The notes under the pieces were generated by a model that did not search any database, had not been told where the DNA came from, and saw nothing but the letters and a program-made list of their open reading frames with translations. The position numbers were made by a program, and so were the translations under genes. A DNA stretch of 64,000 bases from Streptomyces sp. Q6. GTDB taxonomy: Bacteria > Actinomycetota > Actinomycetes > Streptomycetales > Streptomycetaceae. The DNA is taken from assembly GCF_036967205.1 (NCBI RefSeq), contig NZ_CP146022.1, forward strand, positions 3,038,001-3,102,000. The letters run 5' to 3'. Shown here piece after piece: positions 54,401 through 62,661 of this stretch. Position 1 is the first letter of the stretch, and every line of letters begins with the position of its first letter.

Positions 54401-55450
54401 ATGACCGTGACCCTGGCGGATGTGGCCGCCCGCGCGCAGGTGTCCCCCGCGACCGTCTCCCGCGTACTGAACGGCAACTACCCGGTCGCCGCGGCCACCC
54501 GTGAGCGGGTCCTGAAGGCCGTGGACGAACTGGACTACGTCCTCAACGGCCCCGCGAGCGCCCTCGCCGCGTCCACCTCGGACCTGGTCGGGGTCCTCGT
54601 CAACGACATCGCCGACCCCTTCTTCGGGATCATGGCGTCGGCCGTGCAGTCGGAGATCATGGGCCCCGGCGGCCGGGCGGGCGGCGAGCGGCTCGCGGTG
54701 GTCTGCAACACGGGCGGCGACCCGGAGCGCGAGCTCACCTACCTCACCCTGCTCCAGCGTCAGCGCGCGGCGGCGGTCGTCCTCACGGGCGGCGCGATCG
54801 AGAACGCGGACCATGTCGCCGCCGTGGCGGGGAAGTTGCGGCGGCTGGCCGAGGCGGGCACGCGGGTCGTGCTGTGCGGGCGGCCGCCGGTCCCGGACAC
54901 CGACGCGGTGGCGCTGACCTTCGACAACCGGGGCGGTGGACGGGAGTTGACGGAGCATCTGCTCACGCTCGGGCACCGCCGCATCGGTTACGTGGCGGGC
55001 CCCGAGGAGCGCACGACGACCCGTGACCGGCTGGAGGGACACCGCGAGGCGCTGGCCGCGGCGGGCGTGCCCGAGTCGGAGGGGCTGGTGGCGCACGGCT
55101 CGTACGACCGCACGTCCGGCTACACGGCGACGACCGAACTCCTGCGCAAGGACCCGGAGTTGACGGCCGTGGTCGCCGCGAACGACACGGTGGCGCTCGG
55201 CGCGTGCGCGGCCCTGCGCGAGGCGGGCCTGCGCATCCCCGAGGACGTCTCGGTCGCGGGCTTCGACGACCTTCCGTTCAGCGTGGACGCGGTGCCGGCG
55301 CTGACGACCGTACGGCTGCCGCTGGCGGAGGCGGCGGCGCGGGCGGGGCGGATCGCGATGGGCCGGGAGGCGGCTCCGGCCGGTCGGGTGGACGTCGTGC
55401 GCGGGGAGCTGATGGTGCGGGGTTCGACGGGTGCGCCGCGTGGCAGGTGA
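54401..55450 (+). CDS. LacI family regulator of the Gfo/Idh operon
   Basis: 349 aa from ATG 54401. The HTH is clear: MTVTLADVAARAQVSPATVSRVLNGNYPVAAATRERVLKAVDELDYVLNGPASALA. The effector domain follows (LVGVLVNDIADPFFGIMASAVQSEI, RLAVVCNTGGDPERELTYLTLL, YVAGPEERTTTRDRLEGHREALAAAGV, VSVAGFDDLPFSVDAVPALTTVRL). It is divergent from the operon and probably represses it through the operator between. It overlaps the next membrane gene by 20 bp. Confidence 0.9.
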   Translation: MTVTLADVAARAQVSPATVSRVLNGNYPVAAATRERVLKAVDELDYVLNGPASALAASTSDLVGVLVNDIADPFFGIMASAVQSEIMGPGGRAGGERLAVVCNTGGDPERELTYLTLLQRQRAAAVVLTGGAIENADHVAAVAGKLRRLAEAGTRVVLCGRPPVPDTDAVALTFDNRGGGRELTEHLLTLGHRRIGYVAGPEERTTTRDRLEGHREALAAAGVPESEGLVAHGSYDRTSGYTATTELLRKDPELTAVVAANDTVALGACAALREAGLRIPEDVSVAGFDDLPFSVDAVPALTTVRLPLAEAAARAGRIAMGREAAPAGRVDVVRGELMVRGSTGAPRGR

Positions 55451-55850
55451 GTACGGCACCTCCTCCGACGCCGCTCACGGCCCCGACGACTCTCTCGGCG
55501 GGGCCGGGCCGCTGCGCGTCTGGGTCCCGCCGGTCGTGGCCAATCTGGCGCTGGGGATACCGGCGCTCGTCCCCCTCTTCAGCCTTTCCTGGCTGCTGAC
55601 GAACTGGTTCGGCACGGACTGCGCCCGGTTCGACGAGCTGACCGCGGCCGGTGCGACGCCGCTCTGCGACTACCACACGCTCGACCACGGCCCGGTGATC
55701 ATGGCTCTCGCCGTGGTGTCCGCGCTGCTGCTGACCCTGTTCGTGGTCCTGAGCAACCGGGGCCTGGCCCGCCGCAGGCCCACGGGGGTCTGCCCGCGCA
55801 CGGTGCCGCTGGTCCTGTTGCCGTTCGCGGCGCTGTGGACGCTGACGTGA
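55431..55850 (+). CDS. Small membrane protein
   Basis: 139 aa from GTG 55431, sharing 20 bp with the LacI gene. Three hydrophobic segments: VVANLALGIPALVPLFSLSWLLT (about 34-56), GPVIMALAVVSALLLTLFVVLSN (about 86-108) and VPLVLLPFAALWTL (about 124-137). Between the first two is a loop with two Cys (CARFDEL, LCDYHTLDHG). Not recognised; the overlap suggests co-transcription with lacI. Confidence 0.7.
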   Translation: MRRVAGEYGTSSDAAHGPDDSLGGAGPLRVWVPPVVANLALGIPALVPLFSLSWLLTNWFGTDCARFDELTAAGATPLCDYHTLDHGPVIMALAVVSALLLTLFVVLSNRGLARRRPTGVCPRTVPLVLLPFAALWTLT

Positions 55851-56098
55851 CCCGGCGCCGCGTCACGCGAGCGGATCGACCTCGGTCCCGACGCCACCGC
55901 TGAACTCCGCTGCCCGGTAAGCCGACCGGGCCGGCGCGATCCTGCCTGGGCAGCCCCACGGGCGCGCGGACCGTGTACGGGCGGGGATCGGCGGGGGCCA
56001 GGCACTCCCCCCAACGTCGTCACCCCGCACAGCACATGGCCGTCCAGCGAGCCCAGGACGCTCGCCATGCGGGCAGGACCGACCGGTCAGCCCGCCGC

Positions 56099-56857
56099 TC
56101 AGCCCGCCGGCAAGATCTCCACGCCGAGCCCCGCGACCTGCGCGACGACAGGATGGCGCGGATCCGCGTCGGTGATCACGCCGGTCACCTTCGACCAGGG
56201 CAGCACGCGGAAGCGGGAGGCCGTGCCGATCTTCTCGGACGAGGCGAGGATGTACGTCTCGGCGGCCCGCGCCGCCAGAGCCCGCTTCATCGCCGCTTCC
56301 TCGGCGTCGCCGGTGGTGAGCCCGGCCTCGGCGTGGACGCCGGTGACGCCGATCAGGCAGAGGTCGGCGGAGACGTTCTGCGCGGCCTCGACGGCCGCGG
56401 CGCCGCAGGTGACCGCCGAGTGCTTGAACAGGCGGCCGCCGAGGAGATAGAGCTCGGCGCGCGGGTGGTCGAGCAGGGCCGCGGCGATCGTCGGGCTGTG
56501 GGTGATGACGGTGCAGTCGAGGTCCTGCGGGAGCGCGCGGGCGACGGCGAGGGCGGTGGTGCCGCCGTCGAGGATCAGCGCGCTCTGCGGGCGTACGAGC
56601 CCCGCCGCGACGGCGGCGACCTTCTCCTTGCCGTCGGGGGCGACGGCCTGCCGGGCGGCGTAGTCGACGACGGCGGGCGACGCGGGCAGCGCGCCGCCGT
56701 AGACCCGCTGGCACAGTCCCTCGGCGGCGAGATCGCGCAGGTCGCGCCGGACGCTGTCCTCGGAGATGCCCAGCTCGGCGGCGACGCTCTTCGCCACGAC
56801 CTTGCCCTCGCGGGCGAGCAGGCCGAGCAGGTGGTCCCGTCGTTCGGCAGCCAGCAT
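56099..56857 (-). CDS. DeoR family transcriptional regulator
   Basis: 252 aa from ATG 56857. N-terminal HTH MLAAERRDHLLGLLAREGKVVAKSVAAELGISEDSVRRDLRDLAAEGLCQRVYGGAL. The DeoR sensor domain follows with LDGGTTALAVARALPQDLDCTVITHSPTIAAALLDHP and DLCLIGVTGVHAEAGLTTGDAEEAAMKRALAARA, which binds a phosphosugar. It is divergent from the DUF4406-like gene, with three 10-bp direct repeats between them. It may control the DUF4406/Nudix pair. Confidence 0.92.
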   Translation of the reverse strand: MLAAERRDHLLGLLAREGKVVAKSVAAELGISEDSVRRDLRDLAAEGLCQRVYGGALPASPAVVDYAARQAVAPDGKEKVAAVAAGLVRPQSALILDGGTTALAVARALPQDLDCTVITHSPTIAAALLDHPRAELYLLGGRLFKHSAVTCGAAAVEAAQNVSADLCLIGVTGVHAEAGLTTGDAEEAAMKRALAARAAETYILASSEKIGTASRFRVLPWSKVTGVITDADPRHPVVAQVAGLGVEILPAG

Positions 56858-56874
56858 GGGCACTCCCCGATTCA

Positions 56875-56904
56875 CGTTCTTTCGCGTTCTTGCACGTTTC
56901 TGCA
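56875..56904 (+). promoter_or_regulatory. Three 10-bp direct repeats, DeoR operator candidate
   Basis: ACGTTCTTTC, GCGTTCTTGC and ACGTTTCTGC follow each other at 56875, 56885 and 56895, so period 10. DeoR-family proteins commonly use direct repeats on one helix face. A -10-like TATGGT (56907-56912) follows. Confidence 0.65.
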
Positions 56905-56920
56905 TGTATGGTAGCGCACC

Positions 56921-57316
56921 ATGACCACCCCCACGGCCGAGAAGCCGATGATGATCCTGATCGCAGGCCCCTACCGTTCCGGCACGGACGGCGACCCCCA
57001 GGCCATGGCCGCGAACCTGGCCAGCCTGGAGTCCGCGGCCTGGCCGGTCTTCGCCGCGGGCCACCTCCCGGTGATCGGCGAGTGGATCGCCCTGCCCGTC
57101 CTGAGCTCCGCGGGGGCGGGTCCGACCGACCCGCTGGCCGACGACGTGCTCTACCCGACCGCCCATCGCCTGCTCGCCCGCTGCGACGCCGTGCTGCGGC
57201 TGCCCGGCGACTCCGCCGGTGCCGACCAGGACGTCGCCCTGGCCCGCCGCCGCGGCCTGCCCGTCTTCCACGACGTGGCCGAGATCCCGCGCGTCGCTCC
57301 GCAGGAGACCGCGTGA
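56921..57316 (+). CDS. DUF4406-like (nucleoside 2-deoxyribosyltransferase fold) protein
   Basis: 131 aa. MMILIAGPYRSGTDGDPQAMAANLASLESAAWPVFAAGHLPVIGEWIALPVL and LARCDAVLRLPGDSAGADQDVALARRRGLPVFHDVAEIP have the fold of nucleoside 2-deoxyribosyltransferases, with the GPYR and D-x(n)-SAGADQDV motifs. If active, it would cut or exchange a nucleoside or NAD-like bond. -10 TATGGT at 56907 would place the start of transcription at the ATG, so the mRNA may be leaderless. It overlaps the Nudix gene by 4 bp. Confidence 0.82.
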   Translation: MTTPTAEKPMMILIAGPYRSGTDGDPQAMAANLASLESAAWPVFAAGHLPVIGEWIALPVLSSAGAGPTDPLADDVLYPTAHRLLARCDAVLRLPGDSAGADQDVALARRRGLPVFHDVAEIPRVAPQETA

Positions 57317-57993
57317 CCGCCGCCCCGACCGGCCACCGCCCCGGCGTCGACGTCCCCGACCACCGCGGGCGCACCGCCCTCGACCGGGCCGGACGCGACC
57401 TGGACCGCAACCCCGACGTGGTGGTCCGCGACGTGGAACTCACCTCCCAGGGCTGGCACGTCCTGCGCCGCACCACCTTCGACTACCGTCGCGGGGACGG
57501 GCGTTGGGAGACCCAGCAGCGCGAGACGTACGACCGCGGCGACGGCGCCGTGATCCTCCCGTACGACACCGAACGCGGCACGGTGCTGCTCACCCGCCAG
57601 TTCCGCTACCCGGCCTACGTCAACGAGCACCCCGACGGCATGCTCGTGGAAGCGGCGGCGGGACTGCTCGACGCGGACGATCCGCCGGCCGCCATCCGCC
57701 GCGAGGCCGCCGAGGAACTGGGCGTCACGCTCGGCCCCCTCACCCCGGTGCTCGCCGCCTACATGAGCCCCGGCTCCGTCACCGAGCGCCTGCACTTCTT
57801 CGCCGCCCCCTACACCCCTGCCGACCGCACCGGCAGCGGCGGCGGCCTGGAGGAGGACGGCGAGGACATCGAGGTCCTCGAACTCCCCTTCCGCGAGGCC
57901 CTGTCCATGATCCGCGACGGCCGCGTCGCGGACGCCAAGACGATCATGCTCCTCCAATGGGCGGCGCTGGACGGGCCGTTCGCGGCGCTCTGA
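57313..57993 (+). CDS. NudK-like Nudix hydrolase
   Basis: 226 aa from GTG 57313 (GTGA overlap). Nudix box AGLLDADDPPAAIRREAAEELGV with REAAEE, then YMSPGSVTERLHFFAAPYTP, the extra stretch that marks the NudK/ADP-ribose pyrophosphatase group. It hydrolyses GDP-mannose, ADP-ribose or a like sugar nucleotide to sugar phosphate. The pair with the deoxyribosyltransferase-like gene suggests a nucleotide-sugar salvage or cleanup step under DeoR. The DUF4406 link is inference. Confidence 0.9.
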   Translation: MTAAPTGHRPGVDVPDHRGRTALDRAGRDLDRNPDVVVRDVELTSQGWHVLRRTTFDYRRGDGRWETQQRETYDRGDGAVILPYDTERGTVLLTRQFRYPAYVNEHPDGMLVEAAAGLLDADDPPAAIRREAAEELGVTLGPLTPVLAAYMSPGSVTERLHFFAAPYTPADRTGSGGGLEEDGEDIEVLELPFREALSMIRDGRVADAKTIMLLQWAALDGPFAAL

Positions 57994-58320
57994 TCGAGAG
58001 CCTCCGCGACTCCGCTGGAGACCCGCATGTCCGGGTACCGCTCTGGTTCATGTGGGACGGGCGGGAGTTCCTGTGGGACGGGCGGGCCGTGCGGACGTGC
58101 ACCGGTGCGGGCTCCGCGACGGCGCGCGACGTCCGCGCGGAGCCGCCCGTGCGCCTGGCGCCGCGAGCCGGAGCACCGCGGCGGGGTCGTCATACGCGAC
58201 GGGGGCCGGCGGGACCGGCGCCGCCGCGAGGCCATGGACGCGGGTACCTCCCGGGCGTACGCTGAGCGCCACCGCGAACGTCTGACTGAGTCAATCATCC
58301 GTGCCGCGAGTGCCGCGAGG
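57994..58320 (+). pseudogene. Possible decayed PPOX-family flavin reductase remnant
   Basis: No intact gene lies in this 332-nt gap. A frame from about 57994 reads DSAGDPHVRVPLWFMWDGREFLWDGRAVRTC, close to the PPOX-family start (xPHVxPLWFxWDGxxL), and RDVRAEPPVRLA, close to RxLRxDPRVxL. Another frame then reads GGVVIRDGG, so at least one frameshift is needed. It could be a dead F420 or flavin oxidase. The right end (58283-58293) carries TGACTGAGTCA, a possible MarR operator. Confidence 0.4.
58283..58293. promoter_or_regulatory. Possible MarR autoregulatory palindrome
   Basis: TGACTGAGTCA, an 11-bp palindrome 32 nt before the MarR-GNAT start. Size and place fit, but it is short. Confidence 0.35.
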
Positions 58321-58325
58321 TGACC

Positions 58326-59261
58326 ATGACCGTGCACGACATCCGGTCCTTCAACCGCTTCTACACGAACGTCATCGGCGCGCTCGACTACGGCCGCCAC
58401 CTGTACGCCCCGTACACGCTCACCGAGTCCCGCGTCCTGTACGAGCTGGCGCACACCGAGCACGTCGACGCCGCCGATCTGCGCGTCCGGCTCTCCCTGG
58501 ACGCCGGATATCTGAGCCGGATCCTCGGCAAGTTCGAGCGTGCGGGGCTGGTCGAGCGCGGCTCGTCGGACCGGGACCCGCGGCGCCGCCGCGTCACCCT
58601 CACCGCGCGCGGCCGGAGCGCCGCCGAACTGCTCGACGAGCGCGCCCAGGAGCAGGTCGGCACGCTCCTCGCCGCCGTCCCGCCGGCCGACCGCGACCGG
58701 CTCTCCGAGGCGCTGCGCACCGTGCGCGAACTGCTCGGCGACGGCCGAGCCGCCCCGCACCCCGACAACGTGCTGCTGCGCGAGCCGGGTCCGGGCGACC
58801 TCGGCTGGATCGTGGCGCGCAACGCGGCGGTGTACGCCGCCGAGTTCGGCTGGAACACCGACTACGAGGGGCTCGTCGCGCGGATCGTCGCCGACTTCGC
58901 CGAGGACCACGATCCGCATCTGGAGCGGGTGTGGATCGCCGAGCTGGACGGGCGCCCGGTCGGGTGCGTGATGTGCGTACGGGACGAGGCACCCGGCACG
59001 GCCCGGCTGCGGCTGCTCCTGGTCGAGCCGCACGCGCGCGGCCTCGGCATCGGCGACCGGCTGGTGCGCTCGTGCGTCGACTTCGCGCGCGGGGTCGGCT
59101 ACCGGGAGCTGATCCTGTGGACCAACGACATCCTGGCGGCGGCCCGCTCCCTCTATCTGCGGCACGGTTTCGTACTCGTGGGAGAGAAGCCGCACCGGTC
59201 GTTCGGCGCCGATCTCGTCGGACAGGACTGGCGACTCGCGCTGCACGGCGCCCCTGAGTGA
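58326..59261 (+). CDS. MarR-GNAT fusion protein
   Basis: 311 aa from ATG 58326 (GTG 58320 is an alternative). Residues about 1-145 are a MarR winged helix (FNRFYTNVIGALDYGRHLYAPYTLTESRVLYELAHTEHVDAADLRVRLSLDAGYLSRILGKFERAGLVERGSSDRDPRRRRVTLTARG). About 155-311 are a GNAT acetyltransferase with RLRLLLVEPHARGLGIGDRLVRSCVDFAR (acetyl-CoA motif). This fusion is frequent in Streptomyces; the acetyltransferase probably acts on a ligand or metabolite linked to the regulator. Targets unknown. Confidence 0.92.
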   Translation: MTVHDIRSFNRFYTNVIGALDYGRHLYAPYTLTESRVLYELAHTEHVDAADLRVRLSLDAGYLSRILGKFERAGLVERGSSDRDPRRRRVTLTARGRSAAELLDERAQEQVGTLLAAVPPADRDRLSEALRTVRELLGDGRAAPHPDNVLLREPGPGDLGWIVARNAAVYAAEFGWNTDYEGLVARIVADFAEDHDPHLERVWIAELDGRPVGCVMCVRDEAPGTARLRLLLVEPHARGLGIGDRLVRSCVDFARGVGYRELILWTNDILAAARSLYLRHGFVLVGEKPHRSFGADLVGQDWRLALHGAPE

Positions 59262-59290
59262 CGGGCGGGGTCGCGGGTAGGGTCCGAGCC

Positions 59291-60091
59291 ATGAAACTGG
59301 CCTTCTCCACCCTCGGTGTCCCCGGTCTCCCGCTGACCGACGTCCTCCGCCTCGCCACCGCGCACGGCTACCACGGTGTGGAGCTGCGCGCGCATCCCGA
59401 GGAGCCGGTCCACCCGGGCATCGGCCCGGCCGAACGGGCCGACGTCGCCGCCGAGTTCAAGGCGGCGGGCGTCGAGGTCCTGGGCGTCGCCGGGTACGCG
59501 CGGGTGGCGGCGCCCGGCGACGACGAGCCGGTCCTGGACGACGTACGGGCACTGGTGGATCTCGCGCGTGATCTGGGGGCGCCGTTCGTACGGGTCTTCC
59601 CCGGGGGCGGCGACGAGCAGGGCCCCGAGGAGGCGGACGCGACGGCGGCCCGGCGGCTCGGGGTCGCCGCCGAGTACGCGGCCGACCGGGGCGTACGGGT
59701 GCTCCTGGAGACGCACGACTCCCACCGCACCGGCGCCGCGGCCTCCCGCGTCGTCGGCCCCGTCGGGCACCGGCACGTGGGGGTGCTGTGGGACGTCATG
59801 CACACCTGGCTGGGCGGCGAGCAGCCCGCCGTCTCCTACGCGGCGCTCGCGCCGTACCTCGGCTATGTCCAGGTGAAGGACATCGCGGGCCCGGACGACA
59901 CGACACCGCTGCCGCTCGGGGACGGCGTACTGCCGCTCGGCGAGTGCGTGGAGGTGCTCAGCCGGGAGGGCTGGGACGGGTGGCTGTGCTGGGAGTACGA
60001 GGCGCGCTGGTACGAGGCCGCCGCCCCGCTGCCGGGACTGCTGGAAGCGGGGCGCGACCACCTGGCCCGGTTGCTCAACGAGTCGGCGTAG
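59291..60091 (+). CDS. Sugar phosphate isomerase/epimerase (TIM barrel)
   Basis: 266 aa from ATG 59291. MKLAFSTLGVPGLPLTDVLRLATAHGYHGVELRAHPEEPVHPG and LLETHDSHRTGAAASRVVGPVGHRHVGVLWDVMHTWLGGEQPAV, YVQVKDIAGPDDTTPLPLGDGVLPLGECVEVL show the AP_endonuc_2 barrel with metal ligands Glu, Asp/His and the terminal EYEARWY. Convergent with the EamA gene with a 17-bp overlap of the 3' ends. It is alone on this strand and its substrate is unknown. Confidence 0.88.
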   Translation: MKLAFSTLGVPGLPLTDVLRLATAHGYHGVELRAHPEEPVHPGIGPAERADVAAEFKAAGVEVLGVAGYARVAAPGDDEPVLDDVRALVDLARDLGAPFVRVFPGGGDEQGPEEADATAARRLGVAAEYAADRGVRVLLETHDSHRTGAAASRVVGPVGHRHVGVLWDVMHTWLGGEQPAVSYAALAPYLGYVQVKDIAGPDDTTPLPLGDGVLPLGECVEVLSREGWDGWLCWEYEARWYEAAAPLPGLLEAGRDHLARLLNESA

Positions 60092-61001
60092 GGCTCGGCG
60101 CGGGGATCGGGGCGGGCCCGCCGACCGGTACCGCCCCGCTCTTGCGCGGGGCGGCGCCGAAGGAGGTCAGGGCCACGCCGCCGACCAGCAGGGCCGCCGC
60201 GCACCACCGCAGGGGGCTGATCGACTCCCCCAGGAAGACGGCCGCGGACGACATGCCGAAGACGGGGACCAGGAGGGAGTACGGGGCGACCGTCGACGCG
60301 TCGTAGCGCTGGAGGAGGTGGCTCCAGGCGCTGAAGCCGAAGAGGGTCGTCACGAAGGCCACGAAGACGATCGCGCCGATGCCGGGCACGTCCAGCGAGG
60401 TCAGGGCGTGGACGTCGGCCGTCGGGCCCTCGAAGAGCAGGGAGAGCGCGAGGAGCGGCAGGACCGGCACCGCGCTCGACCAGACCATGAAGGTGAACGG
60501 GGCGTCGGGGGACGCCTTGCGGGTCAGGACGTTGGAGACGCCCCAGAACGCCGCCGCGACGAGGACCAGCGCGAACGCGCCCAGCGGCCCCGAGCCGCCC
60601 TCGTCGACCGCCGCCACCGCGATGCCCGCGAGGGCCACGGTCATGCCCCCTACGCGCACGGGGCGCGGGCGTTCGCCCAGGAACGCGAAGGCGATCAGGG
60701 CGGTGAAGACCGCCTGCACCTGGAGGACGAGCGAGGACAGGCCCGCGGGCATCCCGGTGTTCATGCCGATGAAGAGCAGCCCGAACTTGCCGACGCCGAG
60801 CGCGAGCCCCACCCCGACGATCCACCGCCACGGCACGCTCGGCCGTCCGACGAGGAACACCGCGGGCACGGCGGCGAGCAGGAAGCGCAGGGCGCAGAAG
60901 AGCAGCGGCGGGAAGTGGTCGAGGCCGATGTCGATGACGACGAAGTTGACGCCCCACAGGGCGGCGACGAGGACGGCGAGGCCGGTGTGCGCAGGTCTCA
61001 T
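60075..61001 (-). CDS. EamA/DMT family exporter
   Basis: 308 aa from ATG 61001 (ATG 61028 gives nine more residues). Ten membrane segments in two EamA repeats: TGLAVLVAALWGVNFVVIDIG at the start, LFCALRFLLAAVPAVFLVG, and the second repeat with FALVLVAAAFWGVSNVLTRKAS, GAIVFVAFVTTLFGFSAWSHLL, PYSLLVPVFGMSSAAVFLGESI. It exports metabolites or amino acids and is divergent from a LysR gene with a shared operator, the usual layout. Confidence 0.92.
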   Translation of the reverse strand: MRPAHTGLAVLVAALWGVNFVVIDIGLDHFPPLLFCALRFLLAAVPAVFLVGRPSVPWRWIVGVGLALGVGKFGLLFIGMNTGMPAGLSSLVLQVQAVFTALIAFAFLGERPRPVRVGGMTVALAGIAVAAVDEGGSGPLGAFALVLVAAAFWGVSNVLTRKASPDAPFTFMVWSSAVPVLPLLALSLLFEGPTADVHALTSLDVPGIGAIVFVAFVTTLFGFSAWSHLLQRYDASTVAPYSLLVPVFGMSSAAVFLGESISPLRWCAAALLVGGVALTSFGAAPRKSGAVPVGGPAPIPAPSPTPTR

Positions 61002-61024
61002 GCGTCGAGGATCACGCCGCACGA

Positions 61025-61055
61025 CCATGTAGCACCAGCGATGTTTGCTACATGG
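61025..61055. promoter_or_regulatory. LysR operator between eamA and lysR
   Basis: CCATGTAGCA (61025-61034) and TGCTACATGG (61046-61055): perfect 10-bp inverted repeat with 11-bp spacer, in the gap between divergent genes. Contains the T-N11-A LysR box form. Confidence 0.75.
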
Positions 61056-61089
61056 TTGGATGAAGCGTTACTGAAAGGTGGGTCCGGGG

Positions 61090-61999
61090 ATGCTCGATCT
61101 CCAGCGGCTGCGCGCCCTGCACGCGGTCTCCGTCCACGGCACGGTCGGCGCCGCCGCGGCCGCCCTCGGCTACACCCCCTCCGCCGTGTCCCAGCAGATC
61201 GCGAAGCTGGAGCGGGAGACCAGGACGGTGCTTCTCGAACGGGAGGGGCGGGGCGTCAGGCTCACCGACGAAGCGCTGCAACTCGCCGCCACCGCGCGGG
61301 AGTTGATGGCGATCATGGAGCGCGCCGAGACCGGCATCGAGGAGCGGCGCGGAGTGCCCGCGGGGCGGTTGACGATCGCCGCGTTCGCCTCGGCGGCGCG
61401 CGGCCTGCTGCCCGCGGTGCTCGCCGATCTCGCCGGGCGGCATCCCGCGCTCGACGTGCGGATGACCGAGGTCGACCCGCATCTGTCGGTGGACCTCGTG
61501 GCGAAGGGCGCCGTCGATCTCGCGGTCGCGCACGACTGGGACATCGCGCCGCTGCCCGCCCCGGCCGGGGTCGAACAGGCCGTCATCGGGATCGACCTGT
61601 GCGATCTGCTGGTCCCCGCCGGGCATCCGCTCGCCGGGCGGACGTCGGTGCGGCGGGAGGAGCTGGGCCACGAGCGGTGGGTGTCGCAGCCGCCGGGGCG
61701 GGTGTGCCACGACTGGCTCGTCCGGACGATGCGGACGGCCGGGTTCGAGCCGGAGATCGCGCACCAGGCGGACGAGAACCCGACGCTGGTCGCGCTCGTC
61801 GCGGCGGGGCTCGGGATCGCGGTCATCCCCCGGCTCGGGCGCGGGCCGCTGCCGCCCGAGGCGGTCGCGGTGGGCCTCGACCCGATGCCCCGGCGACGGC
61901 TGTACGCGCTGTGGCGCGCGGGGACGGCGCGACGCCCGCGGTGCGGGCGGTGGTCGGGGCGCTGCGCGAGCAGGGCGCGCCTGCCTGGTGCGCGACTGA
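61090..61999 (+). CDS. LysR family regulator with a disrupted C-terminal end
   Basis: From ATG 61090, MLDLQRLRALHAVSVHGTVGAAAAALGYTPSAVSQQIAKLERETRTVLLEREGRGV is the LysR helix-turn-helix (residues 1-57), and the effector domain follows to about residue 283 (LYALWRAGTARRP). At about 61936 the expected end (AVRAVVGALREQG) continues in another frame, and then RACLVRD-stop (TGA 61997-61999) in the third, so two 1-nt losses fit. In the original frame the protein would run on for about 180 residues of Pro/Thr/Arg repeats to 62547. Either sequence errors or a real shift. It controls the divergent EamA gene by location. Confidence 0.75.
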
Positions 62000-62661
62000 C
62001 CACGATCGCCACCGCGATCGCCACCGCGGCCGATCCCCCGACCGACCCCGCGACCGGAACCGCGACCGATACCCCGACCGACACCGCCGCCGATCGCGAC
62101 CGCCACCGATACCGGGCCGACACCGCCGCGACATCCCGGCCGACACCCCGGCCGATACCGCGGCGGATCGCGACCGACACCCCGACCCGCCACCGCCACC
62201 ACGGCCCGCCACCGCCACCGATCGCGACTGCCCGCCACCGACCACCACCGACCGCGCCGGAACGCGCCGGATCGCGCCTGGTCGCCACCGTCGCGGAGGG
62301 TGGATCTCGCCGTGCGGCACCCCACCCGCCCCCCGGCCCTCTCCTCGCCACCTCCACACCAACTTCTCTGAACCTTCAAAAGACGGGAACCCATCGGAGG
62401 GCCCGACCGTCCAACAGACACCTGCCGGTGAGTCTCCGCAGTGCGGTGTCGGCATCGCTGCTGGCTGCGAACGCTGACCACCCTCTCCGCCGCCTGCGGC
62501 CGGCAGCCTGCCGTCACCGGCGCGCCCCCCTCCAACAGCGCCGGTGACGGCCCCTCCCCCTGCGGGCCGCTTCCGCCAACTCCCTTGACTGGCAATAACT
62601 TTCCGGATATTCGTTGCGCGCGGAAGTTTCCTTCACTGCTGTTTCTCCGGAAGGGGAGCAA
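62000..62661. other. Low-complexity gap before the GH3 gene
   Basis: From 62000 to about 62290 the DNA is degenerate GACCGACACC/GATCGCCACC-type repeats. Then about 62340-62660 is more mixed, with the promoter of the GH3 gene presumably at the AT-rich part near 62585-62640. Frames open across it give only Pro/Arg/Asp repeats. Confidence 0.6.

Noticed and set aside
62000-62547. Tail of the LysR frame as a real protein extension
   Set aside because: The tail is Pro/Thr/Arg/Asp repeats from a low-complexity DNA stretch, and the family end is found in other frames before it.
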